64,000 bases of DNA from Acanthochromis polyacanthus (GCF_021347895.1 NC_067131.1:32688412-32752411), one strand, 5' to 3'. Shown: positions 37,291 to 50,160, numbered from the stretch's first letter. Numbers and translations: made by a program. The notes: a model not told the origin generated them from the letters alone.

Positions 37291-38582
37291 ATGTTCAGAC
37301 CTCTGAGGATCCTCCTCTCTGCCACAAAGTGTCCACTGAGCCGCTGCTGCTCAGGATACGTGTCCAGGATGAGGTGATTGATTGACTGATTGATTGATTT
37401 ACTGACTGATTGATTGATTTACTGACTGATTGATTGATTGATTGATTTACTGACTGATTGATTGATTTACTGACTGATTGACTGATTTACTGACTGATTG
37501 ATTGATTGATTGATTTACTGACTGATTGATTGATTTACTGACTGATTGATTTACTGATTGATTTACTGACTGATTGATTGATTGATTTACTGACTGATTG
37601 ATTGATTTACTGACTGATTGATTGATTGATTTACTGACTGACTGATTGATTGATTGTTTGATTGATTGATTGACTGATTGACTGATTGATTGATTGATTT
37701 ACTGATTGACTGATTGATTGATTGATTTACTGATTGACTGATTGATTGATTGATTTACTGACTGATTGATTGATTAATTTACTGACTGACTGATTGATTG
37801 ATTGTTTGATTGATTGATTGATTGACTGATTGATTGACTGATTGACTGATTGATTGATTGGCTGATTGTTTGATTGACTGATTGATTGACTGATTGATTT
37901 ACTGACTGATTGATTGATTGGCTGATTGTTTGATTGACTGATTGATTGATTGATTGATTGATTGATTTACTGATTGACTGACTGATTGATTGATTGATTT
38001 ACTGATTGACTGATTGATTGATTGACTGATTTACTGATTGATTGATTGATTGTTTGATTGACAGATTGACTGATTGACTGATTGATTGACTGATTGATTG
38101 ATTGATTGGCTGATTGTTTGATTGACTGATTGATTGACTGATTGATTTACTGACTGATTGATTGATTGATTTACTGACTGATTGATTGATTGATTTACTG
38201 ACTGACTGATTGATTGATTGACTGATTGATTTACTGATTGACTGACTGATTGATTGATTGATTTACTGATTGACTGATTGATTGATTGACTGATTGACTG
38301 ACTGATTGATTGATTGATTTACTGATTGATTGATTGATTGTTTGATTGACAGATTGACTGATTGACTGATTGATTGATTGATTTACTGACTGATTGATTG
38401 ATTGATTGATTGATTGATTTACTGACTGACTGATTGATTGGCTGATTGTTTGATTGATTGATTGACAGATTGATTGATTGATTTACTGACTGATTGATTG
38501 ACTGATTTACTGATTGACTGATTCACTGACTGATTGATTGATTGATTGATTGATTGATTTACTGATTGACTGATTTACTGAC

Positions 38583-38625
<43 letters not shown>

Positions 38626-41600
38626 CTGATTTACTGACTGATTGATTCTGGGTTGTCAGGTACGTGAACCGGCTGAAGGAGGATGATGATGCGTGCGCTG
38701 CAGCGCTGCAGAACGGTCGCATTTTTCTGTTCCACAGTTTGTCTCCTCTGCTGCAGCACACCGACAGAGGAACCTTCAGAACATCAGCACTCACCGGGTC
38801 AGGTACAGAACCAGAGCAGAACCAGACCAGAACCAGAGCAGAACCAGAGCAGAACCTGGTCCTGGAACATTCAGTGCAGAACTTTGAACCTCAGCTCGGA
38901 CCTTCTAACGGTTCTGGTGTTTTACGTTTCAGACTTGCAGCCAGTTCTGGAGAACCTCGGCTCCGACAGGTCTCTGTTGAAGGAGTCGGTTCTGATTGGC
39001 TGCTCTGAACAGAACCAGGCTCAGTTCTGTCTGGACGTTGGTAAGAACACTGCGTGATGCTTGGAGGCAGGCTGCTGAGCTCCTGTAAGTTCTGAAGGTT
39101 CTGGTGTGTGTTCAGGAGAACTGGACCAGGCAGCAGTAGAAGAACGGTGTGGAGGAACCTTTGTGGATCTGAGGAAGGCCTTCTTCCTTCTGAAGGGGGC
39201 TGAGGCGCCTCTGGTGGCCAAGGTGGGTACCTGCAGCCGGCCCGGTTCTGGTCTCTGACCGTCCAGTCTTCACTGTTCTGTGTTCTGGTTCTGACCGTGT
39301 TCTGTCCTACAGGGTCAGGCTCTGCTGCGCTGGCATCAGACCAACGGGTTCTGCAGCGCTACGGGTCAGCCGACCCAACGGAACCAGGCTGGCAGCCAGA
39401 GGTTCTGCAGCAGCAGCTCCACCACCTACTACCCACAGGTAACGGACCAGAACCAGAGCCAGGTCTGAGCCAGAACCAGGTCTGAACCAGAGCCAGGTCT
39501 GAACCAGAACCAGAACCAGAACATGAGCAGCTTGTGGCATTGTTGTAGGTGATCTATGTACAGTTAACTGGTCTCTAACTGGTCTGTACTGGTCTGTACT
39601 GGTCTCTAATTGGTCTCTACTGGTCTCTAATTGGTCTCTACTGGTCTCTAACTGGTCTCTATTTGGTTTCTAATTGGTCTCTACTGGTCTCTAACTGGTC
39701 TCTATTTGGTCTCTAACTGGTCTGTACTGGTCTCTAACTGGTCTCTACTGGTCTCTAACTGGTCTCTAACTGGTCTGTACTGGTCTCTAACTGGTCTGTA
39801 CTGGTCTCTAACTGGTCTCTAACTGGTCTGTACTGGTCTCTAACTGGTCTGTACTGGTCTCTACTGGTCTGTACTGGTCTCTAACTGGTCTGTACTGGTC
39901 TCTAACTGGTCTCTAACTGGTCTGTACTGGTCTCTAACTGGTCTGTACTGGTCTCTAACTGGTCTGTACTGGTCTCTAACTGGTCTGTACTGGTCTCTAC
40001 TGGTCTCTACTGGTCTGTACTGGTCTCTAATTGGTCTCTACTGGTCTCTAACTGGTCTCTATTTGGTCTCTAACTGGTCTTTGCTGGTCTCTAACTGGTC
40101 TGTACTGGTCTCTAACTGGTCTGTACTGGTCTCTACTGGTCTGTACTGGTCTGTACTGGTCTCTAACTGGTCTCTATTTGGTCTCTAACTGGTCTTTGCT
40201 GGTCTCTAACTGGTCTGTACTGGTCTCTAACTGGTCTGTACTGGTCTCTAACTGGTCTCTATTTGGTCTCTAACTGGTCTTTGCTGGTCTCTAACTGGTC
40301 TGTACTGGTCTCTAACTGGTCTGTGCTGGTCTCTAACTGGTCTCTAACTGGTCTGTCCCAGATGTCTCCGGTAATGATCGTCCTGGTGTCTGATGGGACT
40401 CGGTGTCTGCTGGGTCGCCAGGCGTCCTTCCCTCGGGGGCTCTACAGCGCTCTGGCCGGCTTCTGTAACATGGGTCAGTCTCACCTGTCTGTGTGCAGAC
40501 ACACCTGTCCGTCACCATGTTAACCGGGTCACCTGTCTGTCTCTGATTGGTCCAGGTGAGACTCTGGAGGAGACTTTGCGTCGGGAGGTGGCGGAGGAGG
40601 TGGGCCTGGAGGTCCAGAACATCTCCTACAGCTCCTCACAGCACTGGCCTTTCCCTCACAGCTCCTTCATGGTGGCCTGCCACGCCTCTGTTAGCCCCGC
40701 CCACTGTCAGGTGAGCTCACACAGGTGAATATTATTTACCAAAGGAAACCTCCATAAGCTGATCATTAAGGAAGATGTGCTGCATAGGAAAGACTGCTGA
40801 AGTACAGACCTTCTGACACTGAACCTGTTCAGTGATTTTAACACGCAGGTGTTTTAAGGTGTCTGTCAGTGACCTGTTGTCTGTCAGTGACCTGTTGTCT
40901 GTCAGTGACCTGCTGTCTGTCAGTGACCTGTTGTCTGTCAGTGACCTGTTGTCTGTCAGTGACCTGTTGTCTGTCAGTGACCTGCTGTCTGTCAGTGACC
41001 TGTTGTCTGTCAGTGACCTGTTGTCTGTCAGTGACCTGTTGTCTGTCAGTGACCTGCTGTCTGTCAGTGACCTGCTGTCTGTCAGTGACCTGTTGTCTGT
41101 CAGTGACCTGCTGTCTGTCAGTGACCTGCTGTCTGTCAGTGACCTTGTCTGTCAGTGACCTGCTGTCTGTCAGTGACCTGTTGTCTGTCAGTGACCTGTT
41201 GTCTGTCAGTGACCTGCTGTCTGTCAGTGACCTGTTGTCTGTCAGTGACCTGCTGTCTGTCAGTGACCTGCTGTCTGTCAGTGACCTGCTGTCTGTCAGT
41301 GACCTGTTGTCTGTCAGTGACCTGCTGTCTGTCAGTGACCTGTTGTCTGTCAGTGACCTGTTGTCTGTCAGTGACCTGTTGTCTGTCAGTGACCTGCTGT
41401 CTGTCAGTGACCTGCTGTCTGTCAGTGACCTGTTGTCTGTCAGTGACTTGCTGTCTGTCAGTGACCTGTTGTCTGTCAGTGACCTGTTGTCTGTCAGTGA
41501 CCTGCTGTCTGTCAGTGACCTGCTGTCTGTCAGTGACCTGTTGTCTGTCAGTGACCTGCTGTCTGTCAGTGACCTGCTGTCTGTCAGTGACCTGTTGTCT

Positions 41601-44600
41601 GTCAGTGACCTGTTGTCTGTCAGTGACCTGCTGTCTGTCAGTGACCTGCTGTCTGTCAGTGACCTGCTGTCTGTCAGTGACCTGCTGTCTGTCAGTGACC
41701 TGTTGTCTGGCAGTGACCTGCTGTCTGTCAGTGACCTGTTGTCTGTCAGTGACCTGCTGTCTGTCAGTGACCTGCTGTTTGTCAGTGACCTGTTGTCTGT
41801 CAGTGACCTGTTGTCTGTCAGTGACCTGCTGTCTGTCAGTGACCTGCTGTCTGTCAGTGACCTGTTGTCTGTCAGTGACCTGCTGTTTGTCAGTGACCTG
41901 CTGTTTGTCACTGACCTGTTGTCTGTCACTGACCTGCTGTCTGTCAGTGACCTGTTGTCTGTCACTGACCTGTTGTCTGTCAGTGACCTGTTGTCTGTCA
42001 GTGACCTGTTGTCTGTCAGTGACCTGCTGTCTGTCAGTGACCTGTTGTCTGTCAGTGACCTGCTGTCTGTCAGTGACCTGCTGTCTGTCAGTGACCTGTT
42101 GTCTGTCAGTGACCTGTTGTCTGTCAGTGACCTGTTGTCTGTCAGTGACCTGTTGTCTGTCAGTGACCTGTTGTCTGTCAGTGACCTGTTGTCTGTCAGT
42201 GACCTGCTGTCTGTCAGTGACCTGCTGTCTGTCAGTGACCTGTTGTCTGTCAGTGACTTGCTGTCTGTCAGTGACCTGTTGTCTGTCAGTGACCTGTTGT
42301 CTGTCAGTGACCTGTTGTCTGTCAGTGACCTGTTGTCTGTCAGTGACCTGCTGTCTGTCAGTGACCTGTTGTCTGTCAGTGACCTGTTGTCTGTCAGTGA
42401 CCTGTTGTCTGTCAGTGACCTGCTGTCTGTCAGTGACCTGCTGTCTGTCAGTGACCTGTTGTCTGTCAGTGACCTGCTGTCTGTCAGTGACCTGCTGTCT
42501 GTCAGTGACCTGTTGTCTGTCAGTGACCTGTTGTCTGTCAGTGACCTGCTGTCTGTCAGTGACCTGCTGTCTGTCAGTGACCTGCTGTCTGTCAGTGACC
42601 TGCTGTCTGTCAGTGACCTGTTGTCTGGCAGTGACCTGCTGTCTGTCAGTGACCTGTTGTCTGTCAGTGACCTGCTGTCTGTCAGTGACCTGCTGTTTGT
42701 CAGTGACCTGTTGTCTGTCAGTGACCTGTTGTCTGTCAGTGACCTGCTGTCTGTCAGTGACCTGCTGTCTGTCAGTGACCTGTTGTCTGTCAGTGACCTG
42801 CTGTTTGTCAGTGACCTGCTGTTTGTCACTGACCTGTTGTCTGTCACTGACCTGCTGTCTGTCAGTGACCTGTTGTCTGTCACTGACCTGTTGTCTGTCA
42901 GTGACCTGTTGTCTGTCAGTGACCTGTTGTCTGTCAGTGACCTGCTGTCTGTCAGTGACCTGTTGTCTGTCAGTGACCTGCTGTCTGTCAGTGACCTGCT
43001 GTCTGTCAGTGACCTGTTGTCTGTCAGTGACCTGTTGTCTGTCAGTGACCTGTTGTCTGTCAGTGACCTGTTGTCTGTCAGTGACCTGTTGTCTGTCAGT
43101 GACCTGTTGTCTGTCAGTGACCTGCTGTCTGTCAGTGACCTGCTGTCTGTCAGTGACCTGTTGTCTGTCAGTGACTTGCTGTCTGTCAGTGACCTGTTGT
43201 CTGTCAGTGACCTGTTGTCTGTCAGTGACCTGCTGTCTGTCAGTGACCTGCTGTCTGTCAGTGACCTGTTGTCTGTCAGTGACCTGCTGTCTGTCAGTGA
43301 CCTGCTGTCTGTCAGTGACCTGTTGTCTGTCAGTGACCTGTTGTCTGTCAGTGACCTGCTGTCTGTCAGTGACCTGCTGTCTGTCAGTGACCTGCTGTCT
43401 GTCAGTGACCTGCTGTCTGTCAGTGACCTGTTGTCTGGCAGTGACCTGCTGTCTGTCAGTGACCTGTTGTCTGTCAGTGACCTGCTGTCTGTCAGTGACC
43501 TGCTGTTTGTCAGTGACCTGTTGTCTGTCAGTGACCTGTTGTCTGTCAGTGACCTGTTGTCTGTCAGTGACCTGCTGTCTGTCAGTGACCTGTTGTCTGT
43601 CAGTGACCTGTTGTCTGTCAGTGACCTGTTGTCTGTCAGTGACCTGCTGTCTGTCAGTGACCTGCTGTCTGTCAGTGACCTGTTGTCTGTCAGTGACCTG
43701 CTGTCTGTCAGTGACCTGCTGTCTGTCAGTGACCTGTTGTCTGTCAGTGACCTGTTGTCTGTCAGTGACCTGCTGTCTGTCAGTGACCTGCTGTCTGTCA
43801 GTGACCTGCTGTCTGTCAGTGACCTGCTGTCTGTCAGTGACCTGTTGTCTGGCAGTGACCTGCTGTCTGTCAGTGACCTGTTGTCTGTCAGTGACCTGCT
43901 GTCTGTCAGTGACCTGCTGTTTGTCAGTGACCTGTTGTCTGTCAGTGACCTGTTGTCTGTCAGTGACCTGCTGTCTGTCAGTGACCTGCTGTCTGTCAGT
44001 GACCTGTTGTCTGTCAGTGACCTGCTGTTTGTCAGTGACCTGCTGTTTGTCACTGACCTGTTGTCTGTCACTGACCTGCTGTCTGTCAGTGACCTGTTGT
44101 CTGTCACTGACCTGTTGTCTGTCAGTGACCTGTTGTCTGTCAGTGACCTGTTGTCTGTCAGTGACCTGCTGTCTGTCAGTGACCTGTTGTCTGTCAGTGA
44201 CCTGCTGTCTGTCAGTGACCTGCTGTCTGTCAGTGACCTGTTGTCTGTCAGTGACCTGTTGTCTGTCAGTGACCTGTTGTCTGTCAGTGACCTGTTGTCT
44301 GTCAGTGACCTGTTGTCTGTCAGTGACCTGTTGTCTGTCAGTGACCTGCTGTCTGTCAGTGACCTGCTGTCTGTCAGTGACCTGTTGTCTGTCAGTGACT
44401 TGCTGTCTGTCAGTGACCTGTTGTCTGTCAGTGACCTGTTGTCTGTCAGTGACCTGCTGTCTGTCAGTGACCTGCTGTCTGTCAGTGACCTGTTGTCTGT
44501 CAGTGACCTGCTGTCTGTCAGTGACCTGCTGTCTGTCAGTGACCTGTTGTCTGTCAGTGACCTGTTGTCTGTCAGTGACCTGCTGTCTGTCAGTGACCTG

Positions 44601-47600
44601 CTGTCTGTCAGTGACCTGCTGTCTGTCAGTGACCTGCTGTCTGTCAGTGACCTGTTGTCTGGCAGTGACCTGCTGTCTGTCAGTGACCTGTTGTCTGTCA
44701 GTGACCTGCTGTCTGTCAGTGACCTGCTGTTTGTCAGTGACCTGTTGTCTGTCAGTGACCTGTTGTCTGTCAGTGACCTGCTGTCTGTCAGTGACCTGCT
44801 GTCTGTCAGTGACCTGTTGTCTGTCAGTGACCTGCTGTTTGTCAGTGACCTGCTGTTTGTCACTGACCTGTTGTCTGTCACTGACCTGCTGTCTGTCAGT
44901 GACCTGTTGTCTGTCACTGACCTGTTGTCTGTCAGTGACCTGTTGTCTGTCAGTGACCTGTTGTCTGTCAGTGACCTGCTGTCTGTCAGTGACCTGTTGT
45001 CTGTCAGTGACCTGCTGTCTGTCAGTGACCTGCTGTCTGTCAGTGACCTGTTGTCTGTCAGTGACCTGTTGTCTGTCAGTGACCTGTTGTCTGTCAGTGA
45101 CCTGTTGTCTGTCAGTGACCTGTTGTCTGTCAGTGATCTGCTGTCTGTCAGTGACCTGTTGTCTGTCAGTGACCTGCTGTCTGTCAGTGACCTGTTGTCT
45201 GTCAGTGACCTGCTGTCTGTCAGTGACCTGTTGTCTGTCAGTGACCTGTTGTCTGTCAGTGACCTGCTGTCTGTCACTGACCTGTTGTCTGTCAGTGACC
45301 TGTTGTCTGTCAGTGACCTGTTGTTTGTCAGTGACCTGCTGTCTGTCAGTGACCTGCTGTCTGTCAGTGACCTGTTGTCTGTCAGTGACCTGTTGTCTGT
45401 CAGTGACCTGCTGTCTGTCACTGACCTGTTGTCTGTCAGTGACCTGTTGTCTGTCAGTGACCTGTTGTCTGTCAGTGACCTGTTGTCTGTCAGTGACCTG
45501 CTGTCTGTCACTGACCTGTTGTCTGTCACTGACCTGTTGTCTGTCAGTGACCTGTTGTCTGTCAGTGACCTGTTGTCTGTCAGTGACCTGCTGTCTGTCA
45601 CTGACCTGTTGTCTGTCACTGACCTGTTGTCTGTCAGTGACCTGTTGTCTGTCAGTGACCTGCTGTCTGTCAGTGACCTGCTGTCTGTCAGTGACCTGTT
45701 GTCTGTCAGTGACCTGTTGTCTGTCAGTGACCTGCTGTCTGTCAGTGACCTGTTGTCTGTCAGTGACCTGCTGTCTGTCAGTGACCTGTTGTCTGTCAGT
45801 GACCTGCTGTCTGTCAGTGACCTGTTGTCTGTCAGTGACCTGTTGTCTGTCAGTGACCTGCTGTCTGTCAGTGACCTGTTGTCTGTCAGTGACCTGCTGT
45901 CTGTCACTGACCTGTTGTCTGTCACTGACCTGTTGTCTGTCAGTGACCTGTTGTCTGTCAGTGACCTGCTGTCTGTCAGTGACCTGCTGTCTGTCAGTGA
46001 CCTGTTGTCTGTCAGTGACCTGTTGTCTGTCAGTGACCTGCTGTCTGTCAGTGACCTGTTGTCTGTCACTGACCTGTTGTCTGTCACTGACCTGTTGTCT
46101 GTCAGTGACCTGCTGTCTGTCAGTGACCTGCTGTCTGTCAGTGACCTGTTGTCTGTCAGTGACCTGTTGTCTGTCAGTGACCTGCTGTCTGTCAGTGACC
46201 TGTTGTCTGTCAGTGACCTGCTGTCTGTCAGTGACCTGTTGTCTGTCAGTGACCTGTTGTCTGTCAGTGACCTGTTGTCTGTCACTGACCTGTTGTCTGT
46301 CAGTGACCTGCTGTCTGTCAGTGACCTGCTGTCTGTCAGTGACCTGCTGTCTGTCAGTGACCTGTTGTCTGTCAGTGACCTGCTGTCTGTCAGTGACCTG
46401 TTGTCTGTCAGTGACCTGCTGTCTGTCAGTGACCTGCTGTCTGTCAGTGACCTGTTGTCTGTCACTGACCTGTTGTCTGTCAGTGACCTGTTGTCTGTCA
46501 GTGACCTGTTGTCTGTCAGTGACCTGTTGTCTGTCAGTGACCTGTTGTCTGTCAGTGACCTGCTGTCTGTCAGTGACCTGCTGTCTGTCAGTGACCTGTT
46601 GTCTGTCAGTGACCTGTTGTCTGTCAGTGACCTGTTGTCTGTCAGTGACCTGCTTTCTGTCAGTGACCTGTTGTCTGTCAGTGACCTGCTGTCTGTCAGT
46701 GACCTGCTGTCTGTCAGTGACCTGTTGTCTGTCAGTGACCTGCTGTCTGTCAGTGACCTGCTGTCTGTCAGTGACCTGTTGTCTGTCAGTGACCTGTTGT
46801 CTGTCAGTGACCTGCTGTCTGTCAGTGACCTGTTGTCTGTCAGTGACCTGTTGTCTGTCAGTGACCTGCTGTCTGTCAGTGACCTGCTGTCTGTCAGTGA
46901 CCTGTTGTCTGTCAGTGACCTGTTGTCTGTCACTGACCTGTTGTCTGTCAGTGACCTGTTGTCTGTCAGTGACCTGCTGTCTGTCAGTGACCTGTTGTCT
47001 GTCAGTGACCTGCTGTCTGTCAGTGACCTGTTGTCTGTCAGTGACCTGTTGTCTGTCAGTGACCTGCTGTCTGTCAGTGACCTGCTGTCTGTCAGTGACC
47101 TGTTGTCTGTCACTGACCTGTTGTCTGTCAGTGACCTGCTGTCTGTCAGTGACCTGCTGTCTGTCAGTGACCTGTTGTCTGTCAGTGACCTGTTGTCTGT
47201 CAGTGACCTGTTGTCTGTCAGTGACCTGTTGTCTGTCAGTGACCTGCTGTCTGTCAGTGACCTGTTGTCTGTCAGTGACCTGTTGTCTGTCAGTGACCTG
47301 TTGTCTGTCACTGACCTGTTGTCTGTCAGTGACCTGCTGTCTGTCAGTGACCTGCTGTCTGTCAGTGACCTGCTGTCTGTCAGTGACCTGCTGTCTGTCA
47401 GTGACCTGTTGTCTGTCAGTGACCTGCTGTCTGTCAGTGACCTGCTGTCTGTCAGTGACCTGTTGTCTGTCAGTGACCTGCTGTCTGTCAGTGACCTGTT
47501 GTCTGTCAGTGACCTGTTGTCTGTCAGTGACCTGCTGTCTGTCAGTGACCTGTTGTCTGTCAGTGACCTGTTGTCTGTCAGTGACCTGTTGTCTGTCAGT

Positions 47601-47955
47601 GACCTGTTGTCTGTCAGTGACCTGTTGTCTGTCACTGACCTGTTGTCTGTCAGTGACCTGTTGTCTGTCAGTGACCTGTTGTCTGTCAGTGACCTGCTGT
47701 CTGTCAGTGACCTGTTGTCTGTCAGTGACCTGTACGGGTCATGTGACCTGCTGTGTTCAGGTGGATGTGGACCACTCGGAGCTGGAGGACGCTCGCTGGT
47801 TCTCTCTGGATGAGATCACCTGTGCTCTGCAGGTGAAGGCTCCGCCCAGGAGAGGCGACCCCCCCGCCATCTGGCTGCCGCCGCCACACGCCGTCGCAAA
47901 CCGCCTCATCAGGGAGTGGGCGGACCGCCAGCGACACGGCAAGGACGGACCGTAG
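37291..47955 (+). CDS. nudt13: Nudix hydrolase 13, predicted mitochondrial NAD(P)H pyrophosphatase
   Basis: Eight coding exons: 37291-37373, 38660-38802, 38933-39040, 39116-39222, 39313-39438, 40362-40473, 40556-40710, 47761-47955. They total 1029 nt (342 aa; human NUDT13 352), all GT-AG and in phase. The N terminus [20 protein letters not shown] is basic and amphipathic, suiting a mitochondrial presequence. Then come [73 protein letters not shown], and the Nudix box from [18 protein letters not shown] through EEVGLEV with the catalytic REVAEE glutamates. Next is SQHWPFPHS, the NADH-pyrophosphatase signature, then WFSLDEI and [14 protein letters not shown]. The family cleaves NAD(P)H to NMNH plus AMP. 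The zinc-ribbon-like segment keeps only two cysteines, as in mammalian NUDT13. Introns 1, 5 and 7 are mostly tandem repeats; intron 7 alone is 7,050 bases. Confidence 0.96.
37374..38650 (+). repeat. TGATTGATT/TTTACTGAC array filling nudt13 intron 1
   Basis: Irregular mix of TGAT, TGACTGATTGATTGATTTAC and GGCTGATTGTTTGATTGAC units. The first repeat bases are the donor itself (GAG then GTGATTGATTGAC). The array stops about 10 bases before the acceptor GGGTTGTCAG. Confidence 0.95.
38803..38862 (+). repeat. AGAACCAG(AGC) short tandem repeat at nudt13 intron 2 donor
   Basis: The donor GTACAGAACCAGAGC is followed at once by five or so CAGAACCAGA copies. Similar AGAACCAG runs open nudt13 intron 5 (39,439-39,520) and noc3l intron 1 (54,507-54,560). 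Confidence 0.85.
39560..40352 (+). repeat. 21-bp-based minisatellite with CTAAC motifs, nudt13 intron 5
   Basis: Units of CTGGTCTCTAACTGGTCTGTA with 10-11 bp half-unit variants (CTGGTCTCTA, TTTGGTCTCTA). The array runs into the acceptor: CTCTAACTGGTCTGTCCCAG then ATGTCTCC. CTAAC fits the vertebrate branch-point consensus yUnAy, and the remaining bases are pyrimidine-rich. Confidence 0.95.
40857..47731 (+). repeat. 6.9 kb 18-bp minisatellite in nudt13 intron 7
   Basis: About 380 copies of CTGTCAGTGACCTGYTGT. A marker variant, TTGTCTGGCAGTGACC, occurs near 41,704, 42,625, 43,433, 43,846 and 44,651, each with the same neighbouring variants (TTTGTCAGTGACC, TTTGTCACTGACC). This shows higher-order blocks of about 0.8-0.9 kb with one shorter block. 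One 16-bp unit at about 41,145 shifts the frame. Because 18 is a multiple of three, frames over 2,000 codons stay open on both strands; these are not proteins. Confidence 0.98.
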
Positions 47956-49937
47956 CTTCCAATCAGAGCTCAGAGGAGGTGGCCACACGTGTTCCTGACA
48001 CGTCTGATGTGTTCCTGATGTTCTCCTTTTGTGATCCTAGCATGTCCTTAATGTGTTTCTGACATGTTACCAGTATGTTCCCAATATGTTCTTCACACGT
48101 TCTTCAGGTGGTCCCAGTGAGTCCTTCACATGTTCTTCACATGTTCCTGACACGTTCTTCACGTCAGCAGGTGCTGCTCATAGAGAACCTTTGTGTTCTC
48201 TGATAGAACCCTGAAGATCTCCTCCTCAGAGCTCTGAGACGACTGATGAGAAACAAACACAACTGGTTCCACATGTTCCTGAATCAGGACTGACAGTCAT
48301 GTGACCCTCAGCCTTCATCATGTGTAGGACCAGGACCGGGACCGGGACCGGCTGCAGCCTGTGAGGATCCGAGTTGTCAGGTTTCCTCAGAGCAGCAGCA
48401 GGTTTATGAAGGAACGTTGAGAACTCGTCCTGGTTCTGTATGTTGAGGTTCTGTGTGTTCTCCACAGAACAACCTGTCTGTTAGTTTCCTCCAGCAGTCT
48501 GAACACAAACAGATGTTTAATTTTCTTTGATCTTCTGAATACTTTCATGTGGTTTCAATGAAGAGTATTTTAAATAATTTATGACAAACGTCAGTAATAA
48601 TTTCTGTGTAAAACATGGAACTACCTCTGAGTTATTTACCGTCTGATCTGAACACTTCAATAAAACATAGAGAGATTTTAAAAAGCTGCTTTTGGTTTCA
48701 AAAGACTGATGGAAAAAAAAGTCAAATCAGCAGAAAAGCATTTAAAACCCAGCAGTTCCAGAAGAAATGGAAGAGAACATTTATTTATGAGAGTCCTGTC
48801 TCTTCTTCTTCTGTGGTGTTTTTGTTCAGGATGTCTCAACTCCAGGCAGCAAACAGAAGAAATGTGGAAATAAAAAGCAGGAAACAGAGAAAGGTTGTGG
48901 TCATTTAATGAAGAATATGTTGAACATGTTTAGTGACAGAAATCTGCTAAAAACAATAAAAACACAAAGAGCAGCTTCAAATGACAACACGATAAAGATT
49001 AGATGTTCTCCTGGTTCTGTGGAACACTTAGAATTCTGTGGTTGATAGAAAACATCAGCCTCATGTGGCAGAGGTGACCAGAGCGCCACCCAGTGGTTGT
49101 AGCTTCCTGCAGGTAAATGAAGGTAAACAGAACGCAGAACCTGGAGACGAACTGACATCAGAACCTCATTTCACCGATTTCCAGCTGATCTTTGGCAGAA
49201 GACTGAAGACCTATGAGGTCATTTTACAGATATCCAGTCCTACGACGCTGACTTCACTTTCCAAAGACGACTGATGATACAGAGTGGAGTCACAGTGGGG
49301 CTAACTGGAGCTACGCTACTGCTACCTGTAGGGATGTAGCACTGGATCCCACCGCTGGATCCCACCGCTGGATCTTACTAGTGGTAGGATCCAGTGGATC
49401 CAGTGCACGTGCGTTACGTCCCGACATATTGTTTTCTTGCAGTAAAAATGCTGATCTGTAGCTGATAAATAATCAGACTCTTGAGGATGAAGCAGCAGCT
49501 GGAGCTCCTTTATTTTATTATTATGATTTTCATTTTTATTATTTTAGCTGCTGCATTTTATGATAGTTATTTTATATTTTCATTGTTATTTAACCACTTT
49601 ATTTTTTTATTATATTATGATTTTCATTTGTGTTAGTATTTTGGTTATTTTATATTTTTTATTATTTTAGCTACTTTATTATATTGCTATTTTATATTTT
49701 TATTATTATTTAACTACTTTATTTTATTATTATTACATTACTATGTTATATTTTTTCCTAGTTTTTTAGCTGCTTTACACGACTTTAAATCCAGTTTTAA
49801 AACATTTATAAAGGTATTTGTGGAACGTCACATACAGAACAGCGTATCCGTGTTTTTGGACGCTTTCTGCGTGTTCTTCAGTCTTCTTTCACGTCCTTCC
49901 ATAGGACCTGCTGACACTTGACTAATACTTGGCTAAT
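47956..49937. other. nudt13 3' UTR and intergenic
   Basis: A possible polyadenylation signal AATAAA lies at about 48,657. 48,000-48,180 has repeated ACATGTTCYT/GACACGTTCTTC words. 49,335-49,400 has GGATCCCACCGCTGGATCCC inverted against GGTAGGATCCAGTGGATCCA. 49,500-49,750 is AT-rich TTATTATTTTA. No gene recognised. Confidence 0.55.
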
Positions 49938-50160
49938 AGGGGGGGCATGGCTCAGTGGGCGTCTTGTAACAGGAAGGTTGCCGGTTCGATCCTCGGCCCG
50001 TCGTGCTCATGTCGAGGTGTCCCTGAGCAAGACACCGAACCCCTAATAGCTCCTGGTGGGTCGTGGTTAGCGCCTTGCATGGTAGCTCCCACCATCAGTG
50101 TGTGAATGGGTAAATGTGACGTATCATCATGTAAAGCGCTTTGGATAAACCATTTACTTG
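49938..50160 (+). mobile_element. tRNA-derived SINE
   Basis: RNA polymerase III-like A box (TGGCTCAGTGGGC, 49,948) and B box (GGTTCGATCCT, 49,983) stand in tRNA spacing. A teleost SINE body follows (GTCCCTGAGCAAGACACCGA, TGTGAATGGGTAAATGTGAC) and the tail is GTAAAGCGCTTTGGATAAA. It is not a functional tRNA gene because the acceptor stem does not close. Confidence 0.8.

Noticed and set aside
40838..47955. Open frames of more than 2,200 codons on both strands (SLTDNR, CLSVTC and LLSVSD repeat peptides)
   Set aside because: They are translations of an 18-bp repeat whose unit lacks stops. The plus-strand frame merely runs on into the last nudt13 exon, and the array sits between two clear exons with good splice sites.
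49938..50010. A tRNA gene
   Set aside because: A and B boxes are present but the cloverleaf does not close, and a SINE body and tail follow.
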